Counted from the first letter of the stretch, positions 1 through 11,010 are shown. The stretch: DNA of 64,000 bases from Oasisia sp. SBJ-2009 (GCA_964017155.1 OZ024857.1:2837079-2901078), one strand, 5' to 3'. Notes: a model not told the origin generated them from the letters alone. Made by a program: numbers and translations.

Positions 1-38
1 TTAGTGAAGAACGTGTTAACACCTTCGGCGAATCGTAC

Positions 39-238
39 CTGCACGTGCCGCGCGTCACGTACACGTCACCGCCAGTCTCCGGACAGCAACTTGTGGCGTC
101 GACGAGTGACGTGCTCATGCGCAGACCACCGCTTCCGACGCCGACACTGCGCATGTTCGGCTCGACCTTGACGGCGGGCGTGCGTGGATTCAGCACGAAG
201 CCCTCACTGCGCGAAGACTCGAGGCGCTGGAAATGCAC
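39..238 (-). CDS. Gene A, downstream exon (partial gene, unknown function)
   Basis: Minus-strand exon. It ends at a strong donor (GTGCAG|GTACGA, last exon base 39). The most likely 3' splice site gives first base 238 (GCCAG|GTGCAT); a second AG gives 226. The open frame translates to about 66 residues, including VHFQRLESSRSEGFVLNP and a cysteine pair (SCCPE). Most third codon positions are G or C, as in the other gene A exons, and an in-frame TGA lies just upstream of the acceptor. The plus strand is also open here, but the minus reading has the splice sites and the matching composition. No family is recognised. This exon enters in phase 0, whereas the exon at 2772-2941 leaves in phase 1, so a further exon must lie between them or one boundary is wrong. 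The gene continues beyond the left edge of the window. Confidence 0.5.
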
Positions 239-241
239 CTG

Positions 242-730
242 GCGGTCGAGTCATGTCGGAATTAATCGGTAGGGGGCGCTCTGTGTTCGCCTAGCACTCA
301 TTGGTGTTTTATTGGGTCACATGTTTTGCGCACGTCCCGAATGGAGCGTGGATGTGGTTGTGCATAGGCTTACATATCCGCACCAAATTCGGAAAAATAC
401 GTACTGTCATTTTTTTTTATCGTGTAAATTGTACAATCATGGATAGGAAGACAAAAACGTTAATAAGTTTAGATATTCCTTAATTAAACAATAGCGTATA
501 AAACTTGCAAAACTACATGGGTTTCTGTTGTTATTATTTTTTAGCAAACATTATTACAGCAACGTTTTCGTGAAGACGTCTCTGTGGAAGGGTGTATGTG
601 TTAGGAACGCGAGTGTGCTCCAAGCAACCTGTGGGAGTTTCTCCTCAAAATTGGGTGGGAGCCGTGACAGCTACGTTGACTTTGCGAACTGTCTTGGCGC
701 TTTAAAGGAAGATGTCAGCTTCATTGCTCA
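242..730. other. Gene A intron sequence, left of the foldback element
   Basis: AT-rich intron-like DNA. An open plus-strand stretch at 528-845 runs into the inverted-repeat arm and has no splice or family support. Nothing else is recognised. Confidence 0.4.
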
Positions 731-2426
731 GAATTTATGGAACGATATTAGGGCCATAATTCAACATGTCATATTATTGCAGATAATCTGCAATAATACG
801 ACGTCAGGCATAATGAAGACAGGCATAATACGAATTCAGGCATAATACGAAGTCAAGCATAATGCAAGCAGGCATAATACGAGCAAGAATGCGAGCAAGA
901 ATGCGAGCTTGCATAATGCGAGATACAATGCAAGCGAGCATAATACGACTTGGCATAATCAGCACTCGCTAAGTTTGTGCTGCCATCTAGCGAACTACGC
1001 CAACCTGAAAATTGAAAATACTGAAGTATCCCTTACATTAACAAATGTTTTGGCTCAGGCTATTCACCCGCGAGCTGCTCGCTAAGTAACGTCAAGTCGA
1101 ACTGTTATTTTGTTGTTTGTAATGCGCCTTATTTATCCTCTGGAACAATTATTAATATGATATGAGGCAGAAAGTGAGTTTGGGCAGAAACCTAGCATTT
1201 AAATTATAATGATAGAGCATAATTAATGTATGTAATCAGCTTAATATTTTCCGTTAATTATGTCATCTATGATTTTTTATATGAGTAGTTACGTTAATTT
1301 TTGTATACAAATAAGGCAATATTAATCGTGTTAATTTGCGATACATAACTTTGCTGAACTTCATATCGCGAGTTTATTGTCTAGCTAGTCCTATGTAGCG
1401 GCTTTTAAGAGAGAGGAGTGTTGAGTCAGGCTATATGTCTCGCAATTATTTGAACTGAAAAGTGGGGGGGGGGGGTCAATTCCTATGCTGTCCCCCCACC
1501 CAGAAAAGTGGGGGGACGGATCCCCCCGTCCCCCACCAATCGACGCCCGTGCATATGCATACATATGTGTATATAAATTGGTCACCCGTACCCCCTCTTT
1601 TAAAACCGGATTGACAGTGACAGTAAACGACGCATGACAATCGATGTGATGTTGCGGCAGGTTTCATTTATTAGCAAATGTCACACTATGTAACGGAAGA
1701 CATCGTACGTGTGATGACATGCACGTAATTGCAGACATTGTACGTTGATATGTGACAGATATGGTCAAGTAGTATGCCTAAGAGAAACACAAGAACATGT
1801 GTTTAATTATCACATGTATTTTCACACAAAATTAATATTGCCTTATTTGTATACAAAAATTAACGTAACTACTCATATAAAAAATCATAGATGACATAAT
1901 TAACGGAAAATATTAAGCTGATTACATACATTAATTATGCTCTATCATTATAATTTAAATGCTAGGTTTCTGCCCAAACTCACTTTCTGCCTCATATCAT
2001 ATTAATAATTGTTCCAGAGGATAAATAAGGCGCATTACAAACAACAAAATAACAGTTCGACTTGACGTTACTTAGCGAGCAGCTCGCGGGTGAATAGCCT
2101 GAGCCAAAACATTTGTTAATGTAAGGGATACTTCAGTATTTTCAATTTTCAGGTTGGCGTAGTTCGCTAGATGGCAGCACAAACTTAGCGAGTGCTGATT
2201 ATGCCAAGTCGTATTATGCTCGCTTGCATTGTATCTCGCATTATGCAAGCTTGCATTCTTGCTCGCATTCTTGCTCGTATTATGCCTGCTTGCATTATGC
2301 TTGACTTCGTATTATGCCTGAATTCGTATTATGCCTGTCTTCATTATGCCTGACGTCGTATTATTGCAGATTATCTGCAATAATATGACATGTTGAATTA
2401 TGGCCCTAATATCGTTCCATAAGAAT
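731..2426. mobile_element. 1.69 kb foldback (long-TIR) DNA element with GAAT target duplication
   Basis: Positions 735-1326 and 1831-2422 are reverse complements of each other, 592 bp each and colinear as far as I can read, so there are no indels between arms. The outer ends are TTATGG...CCATAA. The 4 bp GAAT occurs at 731-734 and again at 2423-2426, as expected for a target-site duplication. Each arm carries repeated GCATAATACGA-type words and a 25 bp palindrome centred on GCAGATAATCTGC. The 504 bp spacer (1327-1830) has G and C runs and no credible transposase, so the element is non-autonomous. Long arms with internal subrepeats are typical of foldback elements. It sits in a gene A intron. 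The equal arm length and near identity imply recent insertion or arm conversion. Confidence 0.9.
1461..1535. repeat. G/C-run hairpin region in the foldback spacer
   Basis: Runs of 6 to 13 G or C alternate here. GTCCCCCCAC (from about 1490) is followed a few bases on by its reverse complement GTGGGGGGAC, and GGGGGGACGGATCCCCCC overlaps it. This gives competing short hairpins and possible G-quadruplexes inside an otherwise AT-rich element. Confidence 0.6.
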
Positions 2427-2771
2427 TAGCCGAACAGTGGGCTCCCTAATTTGTAACGGGACGTCCGCTGTCTAAGCCGTCGAAAAGTTAAACATCAAAG
2501 GTGTTGCGGTTAACGCTGCTCTTCTCGGCCTACTGCCAGCACATTTCATTTCGAAACTGGGTGTTTGTTTTGACAATTTTAACATGTTGCAAACGAAATC
2601 TGTCAAATGGCGAACATTGTTCCCAGCTTAATGTTTAACTAAGCACAAATTGGCAGGCAGTAAACCTTAAACATGCATGTTGTAGTCATAATTACATAAT
2701 ATTAATTGGAAAAATTTAATAAAACTAGGAGCTGACACCCTACCCTTAGTCACGTGGTTCAGGTAACTCAC

Positions 2772-2941
2772 TTTGCGGCCGTCCTCGTCGTCGTCGTCGT
2801 CGTCCGATGTCGCCAGGATGATGGCCCTCCATCACCGAGAACTCGTCGTCGTCCTCGACCGACGAGCCACCGTCAGAGGGCGCGCGGATGTTGGCGTTCG
2901 AGTTGAGTTCCGCCGCTTCTGTGGCGGCCGCTGCGGGGTCC
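2772..2941 (-). CDS. Gene A, internal exon (acidic segment then arginine run)
   Basis: Minus-strand exon of 170 bp with a C-rich polypyrimidine tract and AG (CCCCCCAG|GGACC) at 2941 and a donor CGCAAA|GTGAGT at 2772. Entered in phase 2 from the exon at 4486-4794, the frame stays open: about 56 residues, including DPAAAATEAAELNSNANI, an acidic patch SSVEDDDEFSVMEG, and six consecutive Arg from a CGA microsatellite within the coding sequence. The exon leaves in phase 1. Third positions are mostly G/C. No domain is recognised; low-complexity linkers of this kind are common in scaffold proteins. The exon-to-exon phase match with 4486-4794 is the main support. Confidence 0.6.
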
Positions 2942-3082
2942 CTGGGGGGAGGGGGGGGGGAGAGATCGCACTCATTAGCGGTTATAAACGGCTGGGTGAA
3001 TGGCGTGTGTTGTGTTTCCTTGCATGGAAACAGACTACATCTGTTGTGCATCCAGGACGCAAAATAGAGGGAGACAGACAGT

Positions 3083-3099
3083 GTGGTGGTGGTGGTGGT

Positions 3100-3171
<72 letters not shown>

Positions 3172-3236
3172 GGTGGCGGCGGCGGTGGTGGTGGTGGCGG
3201 CGGCGGTGGTGGCGGCGGCGGCGGTGGCGATGGTGG
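3083..3236 (+). repeat. (GGC/GGT)n trinucleotide repeat
   Basis: About 150 bp of GGT and GGC triplets in mixed blocks, read directly from the sequence. It lies about 140 bp upstream (in minus-strand terms) of the acceptor of the gene A exon at 2772-2941. The poly-Gly, poly-Pro, poly-Ala and similar readings across it are artefacts of the repeat. Confidence 0.95.
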
Positions 3237-4109
3237 TGATAGTGGTGATGGTGGTGAAGCTGATGATAATAATAATGATGACTTCTCATGCGCCAATATC
3301 ATCGAAGATCAAGCTCAGTGGCGCGACAAAACCAGGGGATTAAGCAATCTCGTAATCGTATAACAATGCGCGAATTTCGACGGATGAATGACGGGGCTGT
3401 GAATCTAAGGAGGATATGCAGTTTTAAAGAGATAGGTCTTAGACGCCGGCGGAATGAAACTTTACTTCCATCTAATTTAACACTGGCAGGAAGCGAAGTC
3501 GACAGAGTTGGTGCCAACCGAGAAAGCTCCTTAGGTACGGTTTCACCCGAGGAATGTAAAAAGGGTTACTACTGTTTTATCGTAGCTGTCTGGGTTTCTT
3601 GCTGGACGGGCATCGAATTAAGATATGCTGCTTGTGTTGATGAGAGGGTTTGATAGGTTATTGTACACATTTGAAAATAAAGTGATAGTGCACAGGGAGC
3701 CAATGCAATGGTTTCAGAAGCGGCACTGAGCGAGAAAAACGAAGAGAACGGGTGACTGACTACCATTGCCAATCAATTTGGGCATGTTGAAGTCTTGCTG
3801 TGTCCTTGTATTGTAAAGGAGGGAATTGCAGTAGTCAAGTCTGCTGTTTATCGGAGCTGTTGCAATGGTTTTTTGACTAAGAAAAATGAGATATAGCGGC
3901 AAATACGAGGAAGATCGCGCCCGGGTATGGTAAAAACAGCAGCGACACGTTTTCGGTAAATGTATGATTGCAAAAGAAATTATGAATCAAAATACTAAAA
4001 ACTAGACGCCACGTAGGCATAGCGCGCTACCATATGCGCACAACCGCTACAGTAGAACGTAACTGCCGTCGTTAATGTCATTGTTTCTAAGGCGACACAC
4101 AATCGTAGG

Positions 4110-4317
<208 letters not shown>

Positions 4318-4485
4318 AACTCTTATAGCGCGCATGTATCCTCGAGATTCCGTGCTCACAGTCGCCATATACAAAGTCATTCATATCAACCGTAAATGGC
4401 AACAGGCAATAATCGTCATTGGAACATGGGACAGCAGAAAACATACACTGGCTCTCCTCTGATTCCAGCCCTGTCGTCGACCTAC

Positions 4486-4794
4486 CTCGCGCCGACCGCC
4501 TGGACGCCGCCGACGCCCGCCACCGACGCCGCCGAGGCCCAGCGCGGCTCCGGGTACGGGTCGACGGACATGTCGAACGTCTCGCTGAGACACAGGGTCT
4601 CGAGCAGCCGAGACCGAGTGCCCGTGCCGGCGCGCACGCTGCCCATGTGGTAGCTGCGAGTCTCGCCGAGAGCGCCGTCGTCCACCAGCTGTGTCTTGGC
4701 GTTCTGGCGGACGAGGTCGTGCGTCTTCAGCGGCGACTCCCAGCTCGTCGTCACGCCGACGGCTCCCGAGCTGCCCGCCGAGCACGTCCGCTCC
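4486..4794 (-). CDS. Gene A, internal exon
   Basis: Minus-strand exon of 309 bp. The acceptor is CGCGCAG|GGAGCG (first base 4794) and the donor GCGCGAG|GTAGGT (last base 4486). The chosen frame gives 102 residues with a normal composition, for example LKTHDLVRQNAKTQLVDDG and LLETLCLSETFDMSVDPYPE. Third positions are almost all G or C. A second frame is also open across the exon but reads as arginine-rich out-of-frame sequence. The exon is entered and left in phase 2, and leaving in phase 2 joins the exon at 2772-2941 without a stop. No family is recognised. Confidence 0.65.
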
Positions 4795-5139
4795 CTGCGC
4801 GGGACACGACAAGGTCGAGCTACCATCGGCGGTCTCGAGTAGGGGAGGCCGCGGCGGAGTGAACCAGCGGTGCAAAAGTGGAACGTGTTTTGTTAAGTCT
4901 AGGAAGTGGAGACAACTGGTGGATCGATACATCCGTCCAATCAGCACTCGGCGACTGGTGCTAGTGTGTCACTGCACAGGCAGATGACATGTCTTCACTT
5001 CCTAGTCTCATATAAACCTTGTTTCACTTTGTACCGAACGTTTACTTTGCATCGGCCTCCCATAATATTTTATATGGCAACAGAGGGACTGTCATTATGT
5101 CACTGTGCATTGTGTGTGCGTGCGTGCGTGCGTGCGTGT

Positions 5140-5214
<75 letters not shown>
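5140..5214 (+). repeat. (GT)n dinucleotide microsatellite
   Basis: About 37 uninterrupted GT units preceded by a short CGTG-type run, in a gene A intron. Confidence 0.95.
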
Positions 5215-5215
<1 letters not shown>

Positions 5216-5524
5216 GTATCGGAAAGAAAAGAACCCAATAGAAGAAGTTAGTCTCTGCGGAAGTTGTCAGCAACGTGCGCATGCGTGAAGGAAACGACAT
5301 ATGCATGTAACCATAGCTGAACAAAAGCAGCCGCCAGTGTACGGTATGCTAAGCAAGCAACTAAGTCAACAGTTCTTCCTCGTGGTTCTCTTAAACAGGG
5401 TTGCACGAATCCTGCTATTAGCCCCTAAGTGTATCCCCATCAGCGTCTTTTCTTTGCATCTTTCAAACAACGAAATTACGCAATACAAACGGATATGTTC
5501 ATTAATTGTGTTCCATGAAGCAGA

Positions 5525-5838
5525 AGCAAAAACAAACTAATTATGCACCTGCCAACGCTGTGAGATGGAAAGAATATGTGGAACAACAGCGATTGAATGT
5601 TTTCATGAATGTTTTCAATCTACTGCGAAAGACCACGGTTGGCGTGATTTCGAAAGCCATTAATATTGTGAAGATCTGGAACACATCCGTGCCAAGCGAA
5701 ACTCTGGCCGAAGCTATCGAGAAAATATCACTGTCTTTCTTGATCGAGCTCAGGGTGCTTAATGAAGCGACAGAGATGTGGGACGAAGAAGTACATACCA
5801 TCGGATGGGAAGAATGGTATCCCATCAAACCTTCTAAA
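5525..5838 (+). CDS. Possible exon or captured gene fragment of unknown function, antisense within a gene A intron
   Basis: A plus-strand open frame runs from about 5506 to 5862 and has ordinary protein composition: EYVEQQRLNVFMNVFNLL, then ETLAEAIEKISLSFLIEL, then WEEWYPIKPSK. It can be read as an exon between a plausible AG (ATGAAGCAG|AAGCAA) and a plausible donor (TCTAAA|GTAAGG); otherwise it ends at TAG at 5860-5862. It is predicted to be mostly helical. I recognise no family. It could be a piece of a transposon-encoded protein, a nested gene, or a chance open frame. Confidence 0.3.
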
Positions 5839-7148
5839 GTAAGGAGATGGGCAGAAATGTAGGAACTACAAGCCAGTTGATATTTCGCATGAAAGGAAAA
5901 TCATTAGACGTGTCTTGGAACTTTGTGGGCGTCGAGAAGGGATTTATTACCACGAACGGAAAGACATCTTGGAACATTCGTTGACATAGCAAAATACCAC
6001 AGTTGAATGTTTTCTTGAAAGGAAAACTGATGAAATAGGCTTAAGACTGTAAATGACATTCACATCAGAAGTAAGATTTCGTGGGATTTGCAGAAAACTA
6101 AATAATGAGAGCGAAAGACGGAGAGAACTGGATATGGTTGGTGGCGATAACTGTGCAAGAGATCAGTATCGAGAGATCACTATCGAGAGATCAGTATCAA
6201 TAGATCAGCATCAAATCCAGAATCATTCTTGATGCACAAGGAAAGACGAGGGACAAGTTCAACAACATCATTCGCAGTCTATTAGGGTAGAGGGTAGTGA
6301 GACTGCGGTGTCTTATCGCACCTTTCTTCTACTTATTTGTCACAGACTAGACAACGTGGAACTGTCGACACTGGGGTCTGATGGACAATTGGAATACGTT
6401 AACGGGTCACGTGTTCATATTCATTTCAAGCCTTTCACTGTATTATCAGTGTTAATCGCGGAATGTTTTATTCGGGCTAGGGGGAATTTAGTACGATTAG
6501 TCGTCAGAGATCTCTATCGATGTAAGCCTACAAAACGCGGCCGGTCCACAAGCCCCGGACGGGATGCAAGTCAACTCCCACACGCTACTATCCCTGCGTT
6601 GCATTGGTGCCATTATGCCATGTAATAGGCTCGGTTTTTGCGCAGGTATCGATTGGGTAGAGTCTAAAGCCCACCTTCCGAATAACTAGACTAAAACTGA
6701 CTAAATCCCAACACTCATAAAAATTGCAAAGGATAAAGCGTACATCGATGCAATTAGTAGTTTATGTAGAGATCGGGCCACCGTGATATGGTGTCGTTTA
6801 CACTGTGTTGAGACAATTCTTTCAAATCCTGTAAACCATGCACGTGTCATCTCCGTTAAAATATGTAATTTGGTGTTATTGTTCCGACTCTACATTAGGC
6901 CTTCGGCTTATATAGTCATACAGACCACTGGATATGTTTCTAGGTATGTCGCAAACTTGTCGAAATACTCCTATATGTATCTATACGGTTTACACGAACT
7001 CAATCAAATAGCAGACAAAATAACGACGGTGTTTTGCGTCGACAGTTTTTAGAATAATGACAAACGTTACAGTTGGGAAAGCTGATTGTGCAGCGGTCCT
7101 TGGCAACGATTCAGAGCATCACCACGATAGGCGGTCTTCTTTACCGAC

Positions 7149-7525
7149 CTGGACAACGCCCGCCGAGGGTACCCGTGACAGACATCGGCACTCTCGATGG
7201 AAGCCGACGACGAGTAGAGAACATCCGGCTTCAGGCACGTTTTCGTGTCGAGCGAAGTCGTCTTCGTCGTTTTCGCCGCTTTCACGGGCTCGAAGTCGGT
7301 CGCCGGCGCGGCTCCAGTCGTCGACGGAGGCGATATGACGATACGCGGAACAGTCGCGGCGTCGTAGGGCGCTTCTCGTCGCTGTTTCGCCGCCGATTGC
7401 GTCCCGACCAAGATGTCTGTGGTAACGTCGCCTGCGCTGTTCGCTAGTCGATCGTACGCGTGCGTTAAGACCCCGTCCACGTAGTGTTGGACGCGCTTCC
7501 CCGAGCTTTCTTCTCCTCGATCCAT
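7149..7525 (-). CDS. Gene A, probable first coding exon with an amphipathic N-terminal helix
   Basis: The first ATG after an upstream in-frame TAA is at 7525 on the minus strand. The frame then runs 125 codons to a possible donor TCCAG|GTCGGT (last base 7149), which leaves in phase 2 and joins the exon at 4486-4794. A second donor 4 bp on (TCG|GTAAAG, last base 7145) has a better intron side but the wrong phase for that join. Residues 12-28 (VQHYVDGVLTHAYDRLA) form an amphipathic helix with V12, Y15, V16, V19, L20, A23, Y24, L27 and A28 on one face, the spacing seen in PKA RII-binding helices of AKAPs. The rest (SPPSTTGAAPATDFEPV and so on) looks disordered. Third positions are mostly G/C. 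The gene's identity is unknown; the AKAP idea is a weak inference. Confidence 0.55.
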
Positions 7526-7644
7526 CGTCGTCCGTAGCTCGATATCGATGAATGTAGACAAAGTCACAATTTACTGTGCGATCGACAGCGTAGTTTTCGC
7601 TGCTTGTAACGGATTCGGACCGTAGCGTCCTTGGAAACGTCCCG

Positions 7645-7676
7645 TGACGTATACGTCAGACACGGCTGTGACGTAA
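7645..7676 (-). promoter_or_regulatory. Cluster of CRE-like (TGACG) sites upstream of gene A
   Basis: Three CREB/ATF-type half sites lie within 32 bp: TGACGTAT (7645-7652), ACGTCA (7653-7658) and TGACGTAA (7669-7676). They are 120-150 bp upstream of the putative gene A start at 7525, in a CpG-containing stretch where a proximal promoter would be expected. No TATA box is evident. Confidence 0.4.
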
Positions 7677-7891
7677 CGCACGTTTTCGAGACAAACCGCG
7701 CCAGCATCGATGACCCCCGCCTCTGTCGGTGCTGGCGGCTGGGATTTCAAATTCAATCAAACGTCGCCGTCAGTGACATTTTTGCATATTCTACAAATTT
7801 AATTAATTGTATCCGTATTGTTTATTTTACATGGCAAAGTCGGTTGCGTTGGCTACACCGTTGTAAGTTGATGTAATCCTACTACCACTGA

Positions 7892-8150
7892 TAGGCGCGA
7901 GTAGTATAGTGGTTAGCGCACCGCATGACAGCTGCCTGGGTCCAATGCCCAGACGCGGCATGTTAGAGTTGATATTGAAACATGGCTCTCAACGTTGGAG
8001 ACTGTGTATCCCTCTTGAATCGGAGAATCACGTTAGTGTCAGTCTAGTCTCAATTTGGGATGTACAAGAACCACTGAGGACGAAAAACACCCTGGCAGTC
8101 ACCACGCTCGGTGCTACCATAGAAAGGTCGGCTTGGCGTAAATGTTCTTG
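7892..8150 (+). mobile_element. tRNA-derived SINE (5' head clear, 3' end uncertain)
   Basis: An A-box match TAGTATAGTGG (7902-7912) and a B-box match GGTCCAATGCC (7939-7949) have tRNA-like spacing. A perfect 5 bp T-arm stem, CTGGG/CCCAG, flanks the B box. The following ~200 bp is unrelated to a tRNA, as in tRNA-headed SINEs. The acceptor stem is not well paired, so this is not a functional tRNA. The 3' boundary is a guess. Confidence 0.65.
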
Positions 8151-8639
8151 ACAAGGCTGACTAGTCAATGAGACCTTATAAGATCATAACTTTATAAACC
8201 TATATTTATAGACGTCAGCTAACAGAACGTTGCCGAGTGCTGGGAGTAACTAGAAACTGCGTGATCAAACACGCACATCACTATCATCCCAATAATGTAA
8301 AACTGTTTCCAATATAAAACTATGTTTACTAGTGTTGACGGGCGTTGCTCGCGGATTTCAAAGACGAAACAGGAATGTGGACATCAATATTGTCGATGTT
8401 GCACGCTTGTTTACCGACACTGGCGTCTTGGGGTAACAGTGGCGCCACACCGCGGATGTATTACCGGCTACATGTTAGTTGCTCGCCGCACTCGTAAGCG
8501 GCAGCACGCGTACTTGCTTTGGGCAGAGGTATTCATAGAAGCAATCTCAGACGTCTCGTCGTTTACTGCGGTATCGGTTTTCAGTTTTGATCCCATCCGT
8601 GTGTTGAAGAGGCCCAGCTCGGATATATTAGCTCTGCTT

Positions 8640-9850
8640 TAGGGTAGACCACTGTTGACTTTATTATCAGCGGCAACCTATTGGGTAGCCTCGATAACCA
8701 AGCTCCGTGAAGTGGCGGTGCGGCGGTCCAGAACGTCGAAGGTTAGCGGTTCGTGTCAAAGGTTAGGTCACCTTAACCGACTGTCGGTCGGCTGCGGAAC
8801 TACGCCGAGTAGATAGTCTGGTACCATTTTTGGCTTTTGTTTGGTATCCGCAATATACAATGCTGCCACCTCACGGACACTGTCGTAATATATATTTTTA
8901 TAAACAACTGCAAATTTGTATTTCTATTTATTTTGTGTTAATACAAGTTTAATTCTGAATAGTTTTTATAATACAGCATTATTTGATAAAAAGGTATCCT
9001 TATTTAATCGGTATGCTATCCATGTGGGGCTAGACAATGCTGCCACTTCACGGACACTGGTTAATCCTGCCGTAATTCTTATTTTATAAACAACTGTAAA
9101 TTTTAATTTTTACTTAATTTTGTGTTAATATAAGTTCAATGTTAAATACTTTTCATATGATATTATTATCTTGTAAAAGTATATCGTTATTTTAATTTTA
9201 TTTCCTAGTTGGCCTGAGAGCCAATCAGCGTCTCTACCCAAATCGGGGGTAAGGCTACCCGGATGTAGAAACTTAAGCCCATTAATGTCCCAGGCGGAGT
9301 TGAAGGGCTTAAAAGTGCTGCCACCTCACGGAGTCTGGGTAACCGAAGCTAGGTCACCTGAGGTTACGCCAGTTCAGCGCGCATGTGCATACGTGGACTG
9401 TTCGGCGTTGCAGACCGTCAGGTCGTAACGTCGCGCTAATCTTTGCCGTAAACCGCTAACCTTCGACGTTCTGGTCCGCTCGACGTTCTGGACCGCCACG
9501 ACGGCCTGAGGGTCTGCAATGTCGAGTATTCCAAGTATGCACATGCGCGCTGAACAAACGTAACCTCGGGTGACCGAACAACTTTGACCCAGTGGCCTCC
9601 GCGGCGACCGTGTTACATAATAAAGCATTTCTGCGCGCTGTTGAGACGTTAATTGGCTCTCAGACCAAGTATGAAATAAAACTAAAATAAAGATATACTT
9701 TTATAAGTACTATACTGTTAAAATTAAACTAACCAAAATAAACATAAATGCAAATTTGCAAAAGTTATAAACCAGGAATTATGGCACGATTAGCCTCGAT
9801 TACCCAAGCTCCGTAAGGTGGCAGCACGTTTTAGCCCCTCCAGGGGAAAA
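8640..9850. repeat. Cluster of related dispersed-repeat copies in both orientations
   Basis: Copies share the block TGCTGCCACCTCACGGA (around 8860, 9037 and 9316) and an AT-rich block with TTTATAAACAACTG and TTTTGTGTTAATA. Units at 8858-9010 and 9037-9200 are direct duplicates. The stretch at 9650-9825 is an inverted copy of the same AT block. A second motif, GTCCAGAACGTCGAAGGTTAGCGG (in pieces), occurs at about 8728 and again, inverted, at 9440-9500. This reads as nested or rearranged copies of one mobile family with unclear ends. No coding capacity is seen. Confidence 0.65.
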
Positions 9851-9946
9851 CGTTCAAAGGCTGGCCACCATCTTCTTGGCGAGATTACCTATTTTACATA
9901 TTATAAAAAAAATGTACCGCGCAACCTGGCTCCCACGACGGCGGAA

Positions 9947-10001
9947 GACTTGTGTATTATTATTATTTTGTTATGAGACTTATAATAATAATACACAAGT
10001 C
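9947..10001. repeat. 20 bp perfect hairpin (15 nt loop)
   Basis: GACTTGTGTATTATTATTAT (9947-9966) is exactly complementary in reverse to 9982-10001, with a 15 nt loop. It could be a tiny MITE remnant or a transcribed hairpin. The stem is AT-rich. Confidence 0.8.
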
Positions 10002-10797
10002 CAGAAAACATGTTGTAAACTAATGGCAGTCATAGTTCTACTGAGTAACTTACTCTATTTACTAACCCTCAAAAGCACTACCACAAACAACCAATGGCAA
10101 TGCATTTTTTTAGTAAACTGTATTTGATTACTACCTGTTTCCTCAAATACCTGGAATGTATACATGAGTAATGATTATGCTTAAATTGAGTAAACATATA
10201 AACACATACATAAGATGGTTAACAGACAATTACTAAAAACTACTGAATTGTTATATACAATCGTGTATGAGTGAACAAATTAATGAAACACTTGTTGACA
10301 AGCTAGACACACCTTATAGACTGTATATGGATATATGGGTAAATAAAATACCGTAAATATGCTGGTAAACATTTCCTAAATGTAAGGCAATTGCATTACT
10401 ATTGCACAAGTAATCTGGTCATTTATAACACTACAAGAGGTTTTAACAAATGCCGTGGTTGTCTTCCAGTCAAACAATTACAACTGCAGTTAGTTAGTCT
10501 TCAAATAAGAACTGTAATCTGTAATTAGTCAACCTACACAACAATCAATACATCAGGCTTGTTTCAGAGCAACAAACTATGTCTAGCATATTTCCTTCAC
10601 AATTTTACATTACTATAGCTATAAGACACACAATCATACTATTATCATCCATTTTGACAGTAACCACAAACACTTGTTGGATAACCTGTGTTGCCTTCTT
10701 AATTAGAAGACGCCAATATGAAAGACATCTAGGAAGATGAAATGTTTCAGTTATATTGACAACATGATAATAGCAGAACAGCCATGTCTTTTATCTT

Positions 10798-11010
10798 GTT
10801 ACCAGTGGCAATGGATAACTATTTCATCTTGTTGCCATAGCAATAAAATCTGCCGCCTTGTTGCCATGGTGATGGTGACATCTGCCGCCTTGTTGCCATG
10901 GTGATGGTAACATCTATCAGACCAGCTGCGTTGTTACCATGACGGTGATAAAATCGAGTCCTCCATTACCACAACAACGGTTGGGTCTGCTACCCTGTTG
11001 CCATGGTGAT
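10798..11010. promoter_or_regulatory. Cluster of X-box (RFX)-like imperfect palindromes
   Basis: Six motifs are built on GTTGCC/GTTACC followed by a degenerate reverse half: GTTACCAGTGGCAAT (10798), GTTGCCATAGCAAT (10831, the best match), GTTGCCATGGTGAT (10860, 10892 and 10997) and GTTACCATGACGGTGAT (10933). Two of them lie in a 32 bp tandem duplication (about 10850-10913). RFX factors bind this kind of inverted half-site. The cluster lies just beyond the stop codon of the RhoGEF gene, in its 3' UTR or flank. Confidence 0.4.

Noticed and set aside
3..272. Plus-strand coding region ending in TAG
   Set aside because: Open and protein-like, but the minus strand has a strong donor and third-position composition matching the other gene A exons.
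528..845. 105-residue plus-strand open frame
   Set aside because: It runs into the inverted-repeat arm of the foldback element and has no splice or family support.
3000..3300. Poly-Gly, poly-Pro, poly-Trp/Arg and poly-Ala frames
   Set aside because: Artefacts of the GGC/GGT repeat in all frames.
4381..4947. Alternative 188-residue minus frame over the gene A exon
   Set aside because: Arginine/glycine-rich composition typical of an out-of-frame reading; the other frame fits exon phases and composition.
7892..7965. Functional tRNA gene
   Set aside because: A/B boxes and T arm are present but the acceptor stem does not pair properly and a SINE-like body follows.
8322..8642. 106-residue plus-strand open frame
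   Set aside because: No splice sites, no recognisable domain, and it abuts repeat sequence.
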